DNA of 6,589 bases from Epsilonproteobacteria bacterium 4484_65 (GTDB taxonomy: Bacteria > Campylobacterota > Campylobacteria > Campylobacterales > Sulfurovaceae), in contig NATJ01000123.1 in assembly GCA_002085305.1 (NCBI GenBank), positions 1 through 6,589 on the forward strand. Direction: 5' to 3'. The notes below the pieces were generated by a model, which ran no database searches, had not been told where the DNA came from, and worked only from the letters and a program-made list of their open reading frames with translations. A program made the position numbers and the translations under genes. Numbering within the stretch: position 1 is the stretch's first letter; each line of letters opens with the position of its first letter. Positions 6,471 to 6,589 of this stretch are shown piece by piece.

Positions 6471-6589
6471 TTATCATAGTCCAGTAAACGCTCTGTAAAA
6501 CGTTTTATTTTAAAACTTTTCACTACACCTGTCAGTGTTAGATACGCACGTCTTGGTATACCCAAGGGCATCTTTGCAGGTATCCCCAT
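6467..6589 (-). CDS. C-terminal end of the partner small subunit (probable), runs off the window
   Basis: The frame is open for 40 codons from the window edge to TGA at 6467-6469. It includes LGIPRRAYLTLTGVVKSFKI and ends RLLDYDK. The PRRAYLTLTG-type ending and the 4-nt ATGA overlap with a hydrogenase large subunit are what the small subunit of a soluble hydrogenase would show; small-then-large order is standard. No cluster-binding cysteine falls in this part and there is no membrane helix, consistent with a cytoplasmic enzyme. An ATG happens to sit at the window edge, but this is almost certainly internal to the gene. Confidence 0.65.
   Translation of the reverse strand: MGIPAKMPLGIPRRAYLTLTGVVKSFKIKRFTERLLDYDK

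Overview
The window is an AT-rich stretch with every supported gene on the minus strand, so transcription runs from high to low coordinates. It carries parts of two unrelated [NiFe]-hydrogenase loci. The gene order hydA-hydB-hydC-hydD followed by a HypF-like maturation gene matches the hyd operon known from Wolinella and Helicobacter. Together with the protein style and the neighbouring soluble-type hydrogenase, this points to a chemolithotrophic or hydrogen-using member of the Campylobacterota, for example a Sulfurovum- or Sulfurimonas-like organism. The lineage is inferred from gene content only.

Layout in transcription order: (1) 6589-6467, the last 40 codons of a gene that looks like the small subunit of a soluble (group 2-like) hydrogenase. 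Its TGA overlaps the next start by ATGA. (2) 6470-5169, the intact large subunit of that enzyme. It ends right after the C-terminal CxxC and has no cleavable tail. (3) 5168-5013, an AT-rich gap with a perfect 8-bp inverted repeat and the likely promoter region of the hyd operon. (4) 5012-3765, hydA, the Tat-exported small subunit of a membrane-bound respiratory hydrogenase. It is interrupted by an in-frame TGA created by a 9-bp tandem duplication. (5) 3765-1882, hydB, an intact large subunit with a 20-residue C-terminal tail that needs proteolysis. (6) 1871-1134, hydC, an intact cytochrome b anchor. (7) 1107-558, hydD, the maturation endopeptidase. It is broken by a frame change with a probable small deletion, and it also lacks two of the three expected nickel-binding residues. 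(8) 557-378, a non-coding gap with small inverted repeats. (9) 377-1, the first 125 codons of a HypF-like maturation protein (possibly HydE) that runs off the window.

In an intact system HydA and HydB oxidise hydrogen at the periplasmic face, HydC passes electrons to the quinone pool, and HydD trims HydB after nickel insertion. Here both the electron-relay subunit and the processing protease are damaged while hydB and hydC stay open, which suggests a hyd operon in early decay. The neighbouring hydrogenase has a large subunit without a cleavable tail and would not need HydD. I see no mobile element, tRNA, rRNA or CRISPR array. The most interesting content is this pattern of lesions, not a new system.
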